Assembly: GCF_014529945.1 (NCBI RefSeq)
Contig: NZ_JACVFB010000001.1
Location: 1,736,001-1,800,000, forward strand
From: Chitinophaga varians
Lineage (GTDB): Bacteria > Bacteroidota > Bacteroidia > Chitinophagales > Chitinophagaceae
DNA length: 64,000 bases
Direction of reading: 5' to 3'
This document shows, piece by piece, positions 41,926-50,242 of the stretch. Each line of letters opens with the position of its first letter. Within the stretch, counting starts at the first letter, position 1. The notes below the pieces were generated by a model. The model was not told where the DNA came from. It ran no database searches and worked only from the letters and a program-made list of their open reading frames with translations. Made by a program: the position numbers and the translations under genes.

Positions 41926-44421
41926 ATGAGAAAAGTTGTATTGCTATTGACAGGATGGATGTTCTTGTTTAACCTGGCATTAACGGCACAGCAGCACGGC
42001 ACCAAACCACCTGCTGCCAACGCCGGAACGATCTACGGAAAACTGCTCGACGTACAGACAGGCAAACCGGTAGAATATGCCTCTGTGGCGTTGTTACGCC
42101 CGGACTCTTCCGTGCTCACCGGTATGCTCTCCAAACCCAATGGTGACTTTAACTTTGAAAATCTCGCTATCGGTAAATATATCCTGAAAGTAAACTTCAT
42201 CGGGTATGAAGCATTCTTCAAACCTGTATCCCTCAACGCTAAAAGCACCAGCGTTGATGCGGGCAATATTAAACTGCACCCCAATGTAAAGTCGCTGGCT
42301 GCTGTCAACGTGGTAGGCGAGAAACCAGCCTTTACCATGGCGATCGATAAAAGGGTGTTTAACGTAGAGAAGAACCTGGCCAGCATCGGAGGCACGGCTA
42401 CGGATGTACTGAAACAGGTACCGTCTGTGAGCGTAGATATCGACGGTAACGTGAGCGTACGCAACGGCGCCCCCACCATCTTTGTAGACGGCCGCCCTAC
42501 CACCCTCACACTCGACCAGATCCCGGCCGATGCCATCGCCAATATTGAAGTAGTCACCAACCCATCCGCGAAATATGATGCGGAAGGCATGAGTGGTATC
42601 TTAAACATCGTCCTGAAAAAAAATAAAAAAGCAGGTATCAACGGCCTGCTCAGCGCAGGCGTCACCTCTCTCGGCAGCACCAATACCGGCATCGATTTTA
42701 ACCTGCGACAGGAAAAATTCAACTTCTTCGTAAACTATGGTACCCGTAACCGTAAGTCGCCCATGACCAGCCGTATCTCCCGGAAAAATATCCTGTCAGA
42801 TACGACTACCTATACCGATCAATTGCAGGACGGAGACTTCTACCGTAACTTCCAGACAGGCCGCATCGGCTTCGACTGGTTCATCGACAACCGTAATACC
42901 CTCACCATTTCAGAAGGCCTCACCGGCGGCAACTTCAACCGCTACAACGACCAGACCCAGCATGAAATGGACATCAACCACCAACTGGTCCGTTACGGCA
43001 CCGGTATCAACAACAGTAAAAACGGCTTCCGTAACTACACTACCCAGCTGGGTTATAAACACACCTTCGCACGGGAAGGCGAAGAGCTGACGGCAGACTT
43101 CACCTATAACTACGCTACCGGTGACAACAGCTCGGCATATTCCCTGCAATACTATAACCTGAAAGGCGATACTATCAACAGCCCGATAAAGCCGCAAAAC
43201 CGCTACAGTACCGGAGATGGTAAAACCACCTACCTCACCGGACAAATTGATTATGTACGCCCGTTCTCAGAAAAATCAAAAATTGAAATGGGCCTGCGTA
43301 CCAATACCCGCAAGTTCGATAACTATACCAATACCTTTGGACAGAACTACCCGAGCGGTGCTTTCACCATTGACTCTGCACTGTCCAACAATTATCACTA
43401 TCAGGAACAGATCAATGCCGGATACGTAAGCTATACCGGCGCTCAGGGCAACTTTGGCTATCAGGCTGGTTTGAGGGCTGAACAGTCCAACTATAACGGT
43501 GAGACCCGTTTCGGCGACAAAGCTGCTTATAAGATCAACTACCCGATCAGTCTCTTCCCAAGCGTATTCCTCTCCCAGAAGTTCAAAGGCGACCATGAGC
43601 TGCAAGTCAATTACAGCCGCCGCATTCGCCGCCCCTGGTTCCGCGATCTGCTGCCTACTATTGAATACAGCGGACAGAATGCCAGCCGCGGTAATCCCGA
43701 CCTGCGTCCGGAATTCACCAACTCTTTCGAACTGTCCTACCTGAAAGACATCGCCCATAAGCACAACATACTGGTGTCATTGTACTATCGTAATACCGAT
43801 AATGCCATCACTGATTTTTATGTAGACACCACCCTTAACCTGAACGGGCAAACGCAAAGGGTATTGTTGTCTTACCCGATCAATGCCAGCACCCGCAACT
43901 CGTATGGCGCTGAAATCACCGTCAGAAGCCAGCTTACCAAAGACTGGGACCTTACGGCCAACGTCAATCTTGCACAGACAAAAATCAGTGCCGGCAATCA
44001 GGGAGATAACCTTAGCAACTCCGGTTTCACCTGGTTCGGTAAGCTCAACAGCAACACCAAACTGCCGTGGAACCTTACCCTGCAGATCACGGGCGAATAT
44101 GAATCCCGCCAGATCCTTCCGCAGGGCGAACGCAAACCGGTATACTCCATCGATGCCGGTATCAAAAAAGACATGCTGAAAAATAAAGCCCTGTCGATCT
44201 CCCTCACCCTGAACGACATCTTCAATTCAGACCGTAATCTCAGTTATACCAACACCGCCTTCTCCGAAACAGAGAACTATCGCAAACGCCTCACCCGTGA
44301 GCTTCGTCTGAATGCCACCTGGCGTTTCGGTAAGATGGACTACAACCTGTTCAAACGTAAAAACAATAAGTCCGGAAAAGACAATAACAACGAGATGGGT
44401 GGCGGCGACAAAAGCGAGTAG
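41926..44421 (+). CDS. Outer-membrane beta-barrel receptor, OMP_b-brl_3 type, with carboxypeptidase-regulatory domain
   Basis: An 831-residue exported protein (signal peptide MRKVVLLLTGWMFLFNLALTA). Residues of about 38-120 form a CarboxypepD_reg-like domain (GTIYGKLLDVQTGKPVEYASVALLRPDSSVL, GDFNFENLAIGKYILKVNFIGYE). A plug-like segment follows (ATDVLKQVPSVSVDIDGNVSVRNGAPTIFVDGRP, ADAIANIEVVTNPSAKYDAEGMSGILNIVLK). The rest is the large PF14905 barrel. It is related to TonB-dependent receptors but has a shorter plug. It is not paired with a SusD gene, and its ligand is unknown. The C-terminus ends in an Asn/Lys-rich tail. Confidence 0.9.
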   Translation: MRKVVLLLTGWMFLFNLALTAQQHGTKPPAANAGTIYGKLLDVQTGKPVEYASVALLRPDSSVLTGMLSKPNGDFNFENLAIGKYILKVNFIGYEAFFKPVSLNAKSTSVDAGNIKLHPNVKSLAAVNVVGEKPAFTMAIDKRVFNVEKNLASIGGTATDVLKQVPSVSVDIDGNVSVRNGAPTIFVDGRPTTLTLDQIPADAIANIEVVTNPSAKYDAEGMSGILNIVLKKNKKAGINGLLSAGVTSLGSTNTGIDFNLRQEKFNFFVNYGTRNRKSPMTSRISRKNILSDTTTYTDQLQDGDFYRNFQTGRIGFDWFIDNRNTLTISEGLTGGNFNRYNDQTQHEMDINHQLVRYGTGINNSKNGFRNYTTQLGYKHTFAREGEELTADFTYNYATGDNSSAYSLQYYNLKGDTINSPIKPQNRYSTGDGKTTYLTGQIDYVRPFSEKSKIEMGLRTNTRKFDNYTNTFGQNYPSGAFTIDSALSNNYHYQEQINAGYVSYTGAQGNFGYQAGLRAEQSNYNGETRFGDKAAYKINYPISLFPSVFLSQKFKGDHELQVNYSRRIRRPWFRDLLPTIEYSGQNASRGNPDLRPEFTNSFELSYLKDIAHKHNILVSLYYRNTDNAITDFYVDTTLNLNGQTQRVLLSYPINASTRNSYGAEITVRSQLTKDWDLTANVNLAQTKISAGNQGDNLSNSGFTWFGKLNSNTKLPWNLTLQITGEYESRQILPQGERKPVYSIDAGIKKDMLKNKALSISLTLNDIFNSDRNLSYTNTAFSETENYRKRLTRELRLNATWRFGKMDYNLFKRKNNKSGKDNNNEMGGGDKSE

Positions 44422-44575
44422 TTCATGCAAAGGCGCAAAGCAGCAAAGACGCAAAGGTGATATAAGCGAGCAGAGAAAGCAAAGGAGCGAAGATCAAATT
44501 TGATCTTCGCTCCTTTGCTTTCTTATTATTCTTAACAATCCTTTGCGTCTTTGCTGCTTTGCGCCTTTGCGTGAA
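44422..44575. repeat. Nested palindromic CGCAAAG-type element with a 50-bp perfect palindrome
   Basis: Outer arms of 36 bp (44422-44457 and 44540-44575) are reverse complements with a single mismatch and contain GCAAAGGCGCAAAG and GCAAAGACGCAAAGG. Between them 44474-44523 is a perfect 50-bp palindrome centred between 44498 and 44499, containing GCAAAGGAGCGAAGATCAAA and its complement. The whole could fold as one long double hairpin. It lies between two genes on the plus strand. Confidence 0.9.
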
Positions 44576-44635
44576 TATTTTATTCTTTGCATTCTTTATA
44601 GTACTTTGTTTCTTTGCGGGAACAAATCAAGCTAC

Positions 44636-45109
44636 ATGGACTCTATTTATCATACTATTACCCTGCGTTTCCTCGCCGAACCTTCTGACGTTAACTTCGG
44701 CGGCAAAGTACACGGCGGCTCCGTGATGAAATGGATTGACCAGGCAGGATATACCTGTGCGGCCAATTGGAGCGGACAATATGCGGTGACGGTATATGTG
44801 GGTGGTATTCGTTTTTTTAAACCAATTGCCATTGGCGATCTGGTGGAGATCACCGCCACTATCATCTATACAGGTAATACCAGTATGCATATTTCCATTG
44901 ATGTTTTTGCCGGTAATCCCCGGCAGCAGCATAAGCAAAAGACCACACACTGTGTCATGGTATTTGCCGCGGTAGATGATAATGGTAAAACCATACCGGT
45001 GCCCAAATGGACACCGCGTACGGCTAATGAGATCAGTATGGAGAGTTATGCTAAAAAACTAATGGACCTCCGGAAAGATATTGACGAAGAGATGAAGCCC
45101 TATATGTAG
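44636..45109 (+). CDS. Acyl-CoA thioesterase (hotdog fold, YciA-like)
   Basis: From the ATG at 44636 (MDSIYHTITLRFLAEPSDVNF) it is 157 residues; the longer open frame reads into the upstream repeat and is not used. The motif DVNFGGKVHGGSVMKWIDQAGYTCA (about 17-41) is the active-site region of hotdog acyl-CoA thioesterases, and GGIRFFKPIAIGDLVEITATI gives the second half. The C-terminus is a basic/acidic helix ending EEMKPYM. It hydrolyses acyl-CoA to fatty acid and CoA in the cytoplasm. A hairpin of the REP family follows the stop. Confidence 0.92.
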   Translation: MDSIYHTITLRFLAEPSDVNFGGKVHGGSVMKWIDQAGYTCAANWSGQYAVTVYVGGIRFFKPIAIGDLVEITATIIYTGNTSMHISIDVFAGNPRQQHKQKTTHCVMVFAAVDDNGKTIPVPKWTPRTANEISMESYAKKLMDLRKDIDEEMKPYM

Positions 45110-45121
45110 GCCGATTCTGTG

Positions 45122-45143
45122 GCCCGGGGCTCCTGCCCCGGGC
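45122..45143. repeat. REP-like palindrome between convergent genes
   Basis: GCCCGGGGC (45122-45130), TCCT, GCCCCGGGC (45135-45143) is a nine-pair G+C hairpin of the same type as those at 37112 and 63220. It lies between the stops of the thioesterase and ABC genes and may also act as a terminator. Confidence 0.75.
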
Positions 45144-45148
45144 ATATG

Positions 45149-46930
45149 TTAATGGCTAAACTGCATTTCGCTCAGCATGCGGTACAGGCCACCATCTACA
45201 CCGATCAACTCAGTATGGGTACCTTGTTCCACAATATTGCCTTTATCCAGTACAATAATTTTGTCTGCCTGCCGGATAGTGGAGAGGCGGTGGGCGATAA
45301 CGATGGAGGTGCGGCCTTCCATCAGTTTGTCCAGCGCGTCCTGCACCAGTCTTTCTGATTCAGAGTCCAGCGCGGACGTAGCCTCGTCCAGGATAAGGAT
45401 ACGCGGATTTTTGAGCACCGCTCTCGCGATAGCGATACGCTGGCGCTGTCCACCCGACAGCTGAATTCCCCTTTCACCCACGATCGTTTCCAGTCCCAGC
45501 GGGAAATTTTTGATAAACTCCCAGGCATTGGCCTTACGGGCGGCGGCTTCTATTTCGTCCTCTGTGGCATCAGGTTTACCATAAGCGATGTTCTCCCGGA
45601 TGGTGCCGCCGAAAAGGAATACGTCCTGTGGCACCACCGCCATTTGTGAGCGGAGCACCGACAGCGGTATGGAAGCACCCGGCTTGCCGTCGTACAACAC
45701 GCGGCCTTCCGTAGGCTCATAAAGGCGCAGCAGCAATGATACGATGGTGCTCTTACCTGCGCCGCTGGGGCCTACCAACGCCACTTTCTGGTCTTCCTCC
45801 ACATCAAAGGAGACATCTTTGAGAATGGTCAGGTCTGGCCGGGAAGGGTAATGGAAAGAGATGTTACGGAAAGAGATCTGCCCATCGAGCTGATCGCCCG
45901 GTGCTATCTGCGTTATTGGCGTAATAGCTTCTTCCGGTTCGTCCAGTATCTCCAGCAGGTTCTCCGTAGCGCCGATACTTTTTTGCAGGCTGGTATATAT
46001 CTCAGCCAGTCCCGCTATGGAGCCGCCGATAAATACAGAGTAAAGGATAAATGACAGCAGTTGCGGCGTGCCAATGCCCATAGACACTCCTCTCCAGATC
46101 ACCGCCACCAGCGCGCCGAAAATACCCAGGATAATAAAGGAAGAAAAGGCCCCGCGGAATTTACCGCTTTTCATGCCGATGCGGGCCGCCTCATTCGTAC
46201 GCTGTCGGTAGCGGGCTATTTCAAACTGTTCGTTGGCAAAAGCCTTTACATTGATAATCCCCTGCAGCGTTTCTTCCACCACCGTATTGGCTGCTGCCAC
46301 CTGTGTCTGCACCTGTTTGGAAAAGCGGCGGATGAACTTACCGAAGAATACCGCTGCCACCATCATAATGGGCAGAATAGCCAGCATAAAGGCGGTCAAT
46401 TGCCAGGAGGTCACCAGCAGGATGATCACCCCGCCGATGACGATGATCATCTGACGGATAAATTCTGCCAGCGTAGTGGTAAAGGTGTCCTGTAACAGGG
46501 AAATATCGGAAGAAATACGACTGGTCAGCTCTCCCACCCTTCTCTCGAGGAAAAACCGCATAGGCAGTTTGATCATATGGCTGTATACATGCTGCCGCAG
46601 CGCAGCCAGCGTCTTTTCGGACACATTCACAAAAAGAACGGTCCGGAAGAAAGAGAAAATGGCCTGCGCTACCAGTACAGTCACCAACATGAGTCCGGCC
46701 TTATTAAGGCCATGAAGCAGGTCTGCCGTACTTTTAGGATCCACCAGATCGCCCAGCAAACGGGGAAATGCGAGTCCTGCAAGGCTGGATATCAACAAAA
46801 AGGCCAGTCCCAGAGCAAATTCACCCCAGTAAGGTTTTACGTAACGGAATAAACGGAAGGTCTTTTTAAGGGACGTCCATGTCAGATTTGGTTTGGGTGC
46901 CGGGACGACGGCCGTGGTTTCATTTTGCAT
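45149..46930 (-). CDS. ABC exporter, fused permease and ATPase (MsbA/MdlB type)
   Basis: A 593-residue half-transporter that must dimerise. The N-terminal 340 residues contain six membrane helices of the type-1 exporter fold (FALGLAFLLISSLAGLAFPRLLG is the first). The ATPase follows, with Walker A GPSGAGKST (about 382-390), signature LSGGQRQR (about 485-492), Walker B ILILDEATSALD (about 504-515) and the H-loop IAHRLSTIRQADKIIVLDKG. It probably flips lipids or exports a hydrophobic compound at the inner membrane. The N-terminal Thr/Pro-rich extension of about 20 residues precedes the first helix. Confidence 0.93.
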   Translation of the reverse strand: MQNETTAVVPAPKPNLTWTSLKKTFRLFRYVKPYWGEFALGLAFLLISSLAGLAFPRLLGDLVDPKSTADLLHGLNKAGLMLVTVLVAQAIFSFFRTVLFVNVSEKTLAALRQHVYSHMIKLPMRFFLERRVGELTSRISSDISLLQDTFTTTLAEFIRQMIIVIGGVIILLVTSWQLTAFMLAILPIMMVAAVFFGKFIRRFSKQVQTQVAAANTVVEETLQGIINVKAFANEQFEIARYRQRTNEAARIGMKSGKFRGAFSSFIILGIFGALVAVIWRGVSMGIGTPQLLSFILYSVFIGGSIAGLAEIYTSLQKSIGATENLLEILDEPEEAITPITQIAPGDQLDGQISFRNISFHYPSRPDLTILKDVSFDVEEDQKVALVGPSGAGKSTIVSLLLRLYEPTEGRVLYDGKPGASIPLSVLRSQMAVVPQDVFLFGGTIRENIAYGKPDATEDEIEAAARKANAWEFIKNFPLGLETIVGERGIQLSGGQRQRIAIARAVLKNPRILILDEATSALDSESERLVQDALDKLMEGRTSIVIAHRLSTIRQADKIIVLDKGNIVEQGTHTELIGVDGGLYRMLSEMQFSH

Positions 46931-46967
46931 TAGGATATATACTTTGTTAATGGGGACGAACTACACA

Positions 46968-46975
46968 CAAATATA
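46968..46975 (-). promoter_or_regulatory. Predicted -7 element for the ABC exporter gene
   Basis: TATATTTG on the minus strand matches TAnnTTTG, 37 bases before the ATG at 46930. No clear -33 element is seen. Confidence 0.45.
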
Positions 46976-46986
46976 TTGCATTAAGA

Positions 46987-47032
46987 AATGCCTTACTTCG
47001 GATAAAATAATTTTATTCCGTAGTAAGGCATT
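46987..47032 (-). terminator. Long hairpin after the small lipoprotein gene, probable terminator
   Basis: AATGCCTTACTTCGGATAAA and its reverse complement at 47010-47032 pair over about 22 bases, with one mismatch and one bulge, leaving almost no loop. It lies between the lipoprotein stop (47049) and the promoter of the ABC gene, so it probably ends the lipoprotein transcript. There is no long T run. Confidence 0.55.
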
Positions 47033-47048
47033 GTTAAGGGCAACCGGC

Positions 47049-47306
47049 TTATTGCGATTTGTGCCCCGGATTTTTGGAGGAATCACCGGCCCCGGTGCCG
47101 AAGCGGGCTGAATCTTCGCCCGGATTGATAGCTCCTGGAGGCGTCTGTGCCGCTGGTGCGGTGTCCGGAATGATAGCGGCGGTGTCTGTGGTGCCGCTGT
47201 TGTTCAGGTTCATCGAATCCTGGTTGTTGTTTTGTGCGCCGTTGCCACAGGCCGTCAGCATGGCAGCCGATATGCCGGCAACCAGCAGCAGATAAGATAC
47301 TCTCAT
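47049..47306 (-). CDS. Small hypothetical lipoprotein (85 aa)
   Basis: From the ATG at 47306 it is MRVSYLLLVAGISAAMLTAC, with lipobox LTAC, followed by about 65 residues rich in Asn, Asp, Thr, Ala and Pro (GNGAQNNNQDSMNLNN, then TAAIIPDTAPAAQTPPGAINPG) that look disordered. The upstream in-frame start would put 12 residues before the signal. The family is not recognised. The next lipoprotein gene upstream has a similar short, disordered layout (DSAAVSIPKVDSTSV), so the two could be related in role. Confidence 0.7.
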   Translation of the reverse strand: MRVSYLLLVAGISAAMLTACGNGAQNNNQDSMNLNNSGTTDTAAIIPDTAPAAQTPPGAINPGEDSARFGTGAGDSSKNPGHKSQ

Positions 47307-47373
47307 GGTCCAGTGTTTAAAGGGTGAAGTAAACAGTTCCATGGTATAACAAGCTTCACCCGGATTAAACTAC

Positions 47374-47571
47374 TTACTGGCGTAAAGTATCCGGTTTGGT
47401 CAGGGCGGTGTCCACAGGTATGACGCTGGTGCTGTCTACTTTGGGAATGGACACAGCAGCGGAATCGGCTTCTCTGGAAGCTTCCTTGCTACTGTTACAG
47501 GCAAATAAAAGTATACACAGCACTCCTGTAACGCAGGCTACCATAAAAAATTTATATACGAAAGGCTTCAT
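47374..47571 (-). CDS. Small hypothetical lipoprotein (65 aa)
   Basis: From the ATG at 47571 it begins MKPFVYKFFMVACVTGVLC and has a lipobox LFAC near residue 24. The mature part (NSSKEASREADSAAVSIPKV onward to PDTLRQ) is short, polar and probably disordered. The longer open frame is not used, since it would precede the signal peptide with 28 residues. It is divergent from mgtC across 88 bp. No function is known. Confidence 0.68.
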   Translation of the reverse strand: MKPFVYKFFMVACVTGVLCILLFACNSSKEASREADSAAVSIPKVDSTSVIPVDTALTKPDTLRQ

Positions 47572-47628
47572 ATGGCAGGTATTTATTGTCTTAATTGACA
47601 TCCTGCAGGAAAGAATTGTGCCAACCCT

Positions 47629-47636
47629 TACATTTG
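47629..47636 (+). promoter_or_regulatory. Predicted -7 element for the MgtC gene inside a small inverted repeat
   Basis: TACATTTG matches TAnnTTTG, 24 bases before the ATG at 47660. It sits in CTTACATTTGTAAG (47627-47640), a six-pair inverted repeat that could be an operator. No clear -33 element was found. Confidence 0.4.
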
Positions 47637-47659
47637 TAAGAAGATATTTCCCCACTGAT

Positions 47660-48325
47660 ATGAAACACGTTTTACAAATTATTCAGGAAGACCAGATACT
47701 GAAAGTATGCGTTGCCCTGCTGATAGGCGCTATATTAGGCCTCGAGCGGGAGTACAAACGGAAAGCCGCAGGTATGCGTACCATGACGCTGATCTGCTTA
47801 AGCAGCGCTATTTTCACTATTCTCTCTGCTGAACTGGGATATCCCAACAGCCCGGACCGCGTGGCCTCCAATATCCTTACCGGCGTGGGTTTCATCGGTG
47901 CAGGGGTTATCTTTAAAAACGATTTTACGATCGACGGCATCACCACCGCAGCCTCTATCTGGATCGCAGCAGCACTTGGCATGGCCATCGGCATGAGCCA
48001 GTATGTACTGGCGGTAGGCGGACTGGCAGGCGCTTTGATCGTACTTATTCTGATGGAGTTCAGCGAAAAAAGCATCGCAGAAATCAATGACAAACGTTAC
48101 TACACGATATACTTTCATGAAGAGAAATTACCGCAGATAGATGTGGAAGGTGTTCTCAACTCTTTTGGCTTAAAATATAAACGAATGTTGATCGTCCGGA
48201 AAGAAGCGTTGATTGAAGTCAATTACACAGTCCGGGGAAACCGTAGCAAAATGGAACAATTAGATGAATTTTTGCTACAGAACAAACATATCTCACAATT
48301 TCAGGTACAACTAAATCCACTTTAA
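47660..48325 (+). CDS. MgtC/SapB-family membrane protein
   Basis: From the ATG at 47660 (MKHVLQIIQEDQILKVCVALLIG) it is 221 residues. The family signature GAILGLEREYKRKAAGMRTMTLICL (about 22-46) is followed by further helices with VASNILTGVGFIGAGVIFKNDFTIDGITTAASIWIAAALGMAIG (about 74-117), also diagnostic. The C-terminal 80 residues are a soluble ACT-like domain. The upstream in-frame extension overlaps the divergent lipoprotein gene and is not used. Relatives are linked with low-Mg2+ growth and modulation of the F-ATPase; its exact role here is unknown. Confidence 0.92.
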   Translation: MKHVLQIIQEDQILKVCVALLIGAILGLEREYKRKAAGMRTMTLICLSSAIFTILSAELGYPNSPDRVASNILTGVGFIGAGVIFKNDFTIDGITTAASIWIAAALGMAIGMSQYVLAVGGLAGALIVLILMEFSEKSIAEINDKRYYTIYFHEEKLPQIDVEGVLNSFGLKYKRMLIVRKEALIEVNYTVRGNRSKMEQLDEFLLQNKHISQFQVQLNPL

Positions 48326-48332
48326 CAATATT

Positions 48333-49532
48333 ATGCCTTCTTATGCAGACATGCCTTTACATTACGGTCACGTACCGCCCTGGCTGGCCAAACGCATGGC
48401 CCTTCTGGGTGGCGCTATCGTAGAGGCAATTGTGACAGACTACGGTAAAAGTGAAGTAATAAGGCGGTTGAGCGACCCCTGCTGGTTTCAGGCGCTGGGA
48501 TGCGTGCTGGGCATGGACTGGCATTCCTCCGGTATCACGACCAGCGTCATGGGCGCATTGAAAAAAGCCATCAATCCCCGCTCTCAGGAACTGGGTATTT
48601 ATATCTGCGGAGGCAAAGGCCGCCACAGCCGCGAAACGCCGGCTGAACTGATGCGCATTGCCGAAAAAACCGGGCTGCCCGGCGAGCAGCTGGTACACAG
48701 CAGTAAACTTACCGCCAAGGTAGACAACACCGCTATCCAGGACGGTTTTCAGCTGTATCTCCACTCTTTCATTTTATCGACGGACGGCGACTGGGCCGTG
48801 GTACAACAGGGCATGAACGATGCCAGCAGCATGGCGCGCCGCTATCACTGGCATTCCACAGCATTCACCTCCTACACGGAAGCGCCCCATACTTTTATCT
48901 ACGGCCGCAATCAGGGCATGATCCTCAATCTTACCGATACGCAGGCCGCTTCCACTAAAAGTGGCATCATGCAATTGCTGGAGGAAAAGCCGGCACAGCT
49001 GCTGCCCGAAATACGCAACCTCGTCATGCCTTCCCATCATGATGTACGCGCGGAAAATGTGAACCTGAAACGCCTCGGCAGCGTGCTGGCGCTGGCACAC
49101 GACGTACATCCCGCTAATTTTGAATCCCTGCTGATGCTGGAAGGCGTAGGCCCGCGAACGTTACAGTCCCTCACCCTTGTCAGTGAAGTGATACACGGTA
49201 CTCCCTCCCGTTTCGAAGATCCGGCACGGTTTTCCTTCGCTCATGGCGGAAAAGACGGACATCCGTTCCCGGTGCCTACCCGGATCTATGATGAAACAAT
49301 CGAAACACTGCGGGACGCGCTCAACAAGGCTAAAATAGGCCATACCGACAAACAGGAGGCCATCCGCAAACTGTCTGTTCTGTCCCAACAAATAGAACAG
49401 GATTTTGAGCCCAACGCTAATTTCGAAAAGGTGATAGAACGGGAAAAAAGGGACTCGTGGAAGTATGGCGGACGTACCGTGTTTGGTAAAGCGGCCCCGC
49501 CGAAAGACGGGGAACAACTATCTTTATTCTGA
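48333..49532 (+). CDS. DUF763-domain protein (possible DNA-repair partner of endonuclease V)
   Basis: The 399-residue protein matches DUF763 from its start (ADMPLHYGHVPPWLAKRMALLGGAI, about 5-29) through GIYICGGKGRHSRETPAELMRIAEKTGLPGEQLVHSSKLTAKVDNTAIQDGF. A helix-hairpin-helix-like LLMLEGVGPRTLQSLTLVSEVIHG (about 267-290) is typical of proteins that touch DNA. The function of the family is unknown. Its TGA overlaps the ATG of the endonuclease V gene by one base, so translation of the two is probably coupled. That context suggests a role in DNA repair. Confidence 0.9.
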   Translation: MPSYADMPLHYGHVPPWLAKRMALLGGAIVEAIVTDYGKSEVIRRLSDPCWFQALGCVLGMDWHSSGITTSVMGALKKAINPRSQELGIYICGGKGRHSRETPAELMRIAEKTGLPGEQLVHSSKLTAKVDNTAIQDGFQLYLHSFILSTDGDWAVVQQGMNDASSMARRYHWHSTAFTSYTEAPHTFIYGRNQGMILNLTDTQAASTKSGIMQLLEEKPAQLLPEIRNLVMPSHHDVRAENVNLKRLGSVLALAHDVHPANFESLLMLEGVGPRTLQSLTLVSEVIHGTPSRFEDPARFSFAHGGKDGHPFPVPTRIYDETIETLRDALNKAKIGHTDKQEAIRKLSVLSQQIEQDFEPNANFEKVIEREKRDSWKYGGRTVFGKAAPPKDGEQLSLF

Positions 49533-50239
49533 TGCAACAGCGGAAATTCATGAAAGACTACAACACCCTCACGGTACCCGAAGCGACCCTGCTGCAGCAG
49601 GAGATGCGCAAAGAAGTGATCACGGCGCCCTTCAACGGGAAAATACAGCTCATCGCCGGAGCCGATATCTCCTTTAATAAGTTCAGCACTACCGTATACG
49701 CAGGAATTGTTTTGATGCGGTTCCCCAGCCTCGAACCGGTGGGCTACAGCCTGGTAGTCAAAGAAGTGACCTTCCCTTATGTGCCGGGGTTCCTGGCTTT
49801 CCGGGAAGTGCCCGCGCTGCTGGATGCCTGGCAACAACTGCCCCGGAAACCGGACGTGCTCGTGGTGGATGGCCATGGTATCGCTCATCCGCGGCGTATG
49901 GGCATCGCCTCCCATTTCGGGGTACTGGCCGGACAGGTGACGGTTGGCAGCGCCAAGAAAAAGTTATACGGCCACTATGAAGAACCCGGAGAAGAAAAAG
50001 GCGCGCATACCCCGCTGACAGATAAACAGGGTGCTGTTATCGGCACTGTGCTGCGCAGCAAACAAAAGGTAAAACCCATCTTCGTCTCCCCCGGACACCT
50101 GATTGATGTGGCGGGAAGCTTGTCACTGGTGGAACAATGCGTACGGAAACACCGGCTGCCGGAACCTACGCGGCTGGCACATAATGCGGTCAACCAGTTC
50201 CGGCTGGGCGTTCTCCCCGAAGGCTATACCTCCGCCTGA
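49532..50239 (+). CDS. nfi: Endonuclease V (deoxyinosine 3' endonuclease)
   Basis: The 235-residue protein is an endonuclease V, which cuts near deoxyinosine formed by adenine deamination. It keeps the metal-binding Asp in AGADISF (Asp45) and VVDGHGIAHPRRMGIASHFGV (about 112-132), with the catalytic Asp and the conserved HPRR segment, plus PGHLIDVAGSLSLVEQC near the C-terminus. The ATG at 49532 overlaps the DUF763 stop by one base; an internal ATG at 49550 is an alternative start that gives a more typical N-terminus. The stop lies three bases from the stop of a convergent gene. Confidence 0.93.
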   Translation: MQQRKFMKDYNTLTVPEATLLQQEMRKEVITAPFNGKIQLIAGADISFNKFSTTVYAGIVLMRFPSLEPVGYSLVVKEVTFPYVPGFLAFREVPALLDAWQQLPRKPDVLVVDGHGIAHPRRMGIASHFGVLAGQVTVGSAKKKLYGHYEEPGEEKGAHTPLTDKQGAVIGTVLRSKQKVKPIFVSPGHLIDVAGSLSLVEQCVRKHRLPEPTRLAHNAVNQFRLGVLPEGYTSA

Positions 50240-50242
50240 TAG

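Noticed and set aside
44422..44635. Reading through the palindrome as coding sequence (an N-terminal extension of the thioesterase)
   Set aside because: The extension lies in the repeat and does not match thioesterases; the ATG at 44636 starts the family domain exactly.
22281..45143. CRISPR array at the CGCAAAG-type repeats
   Set aside because: The units are not evenly spaced, no spacers of constant length exist, and no cas gene is nearby.
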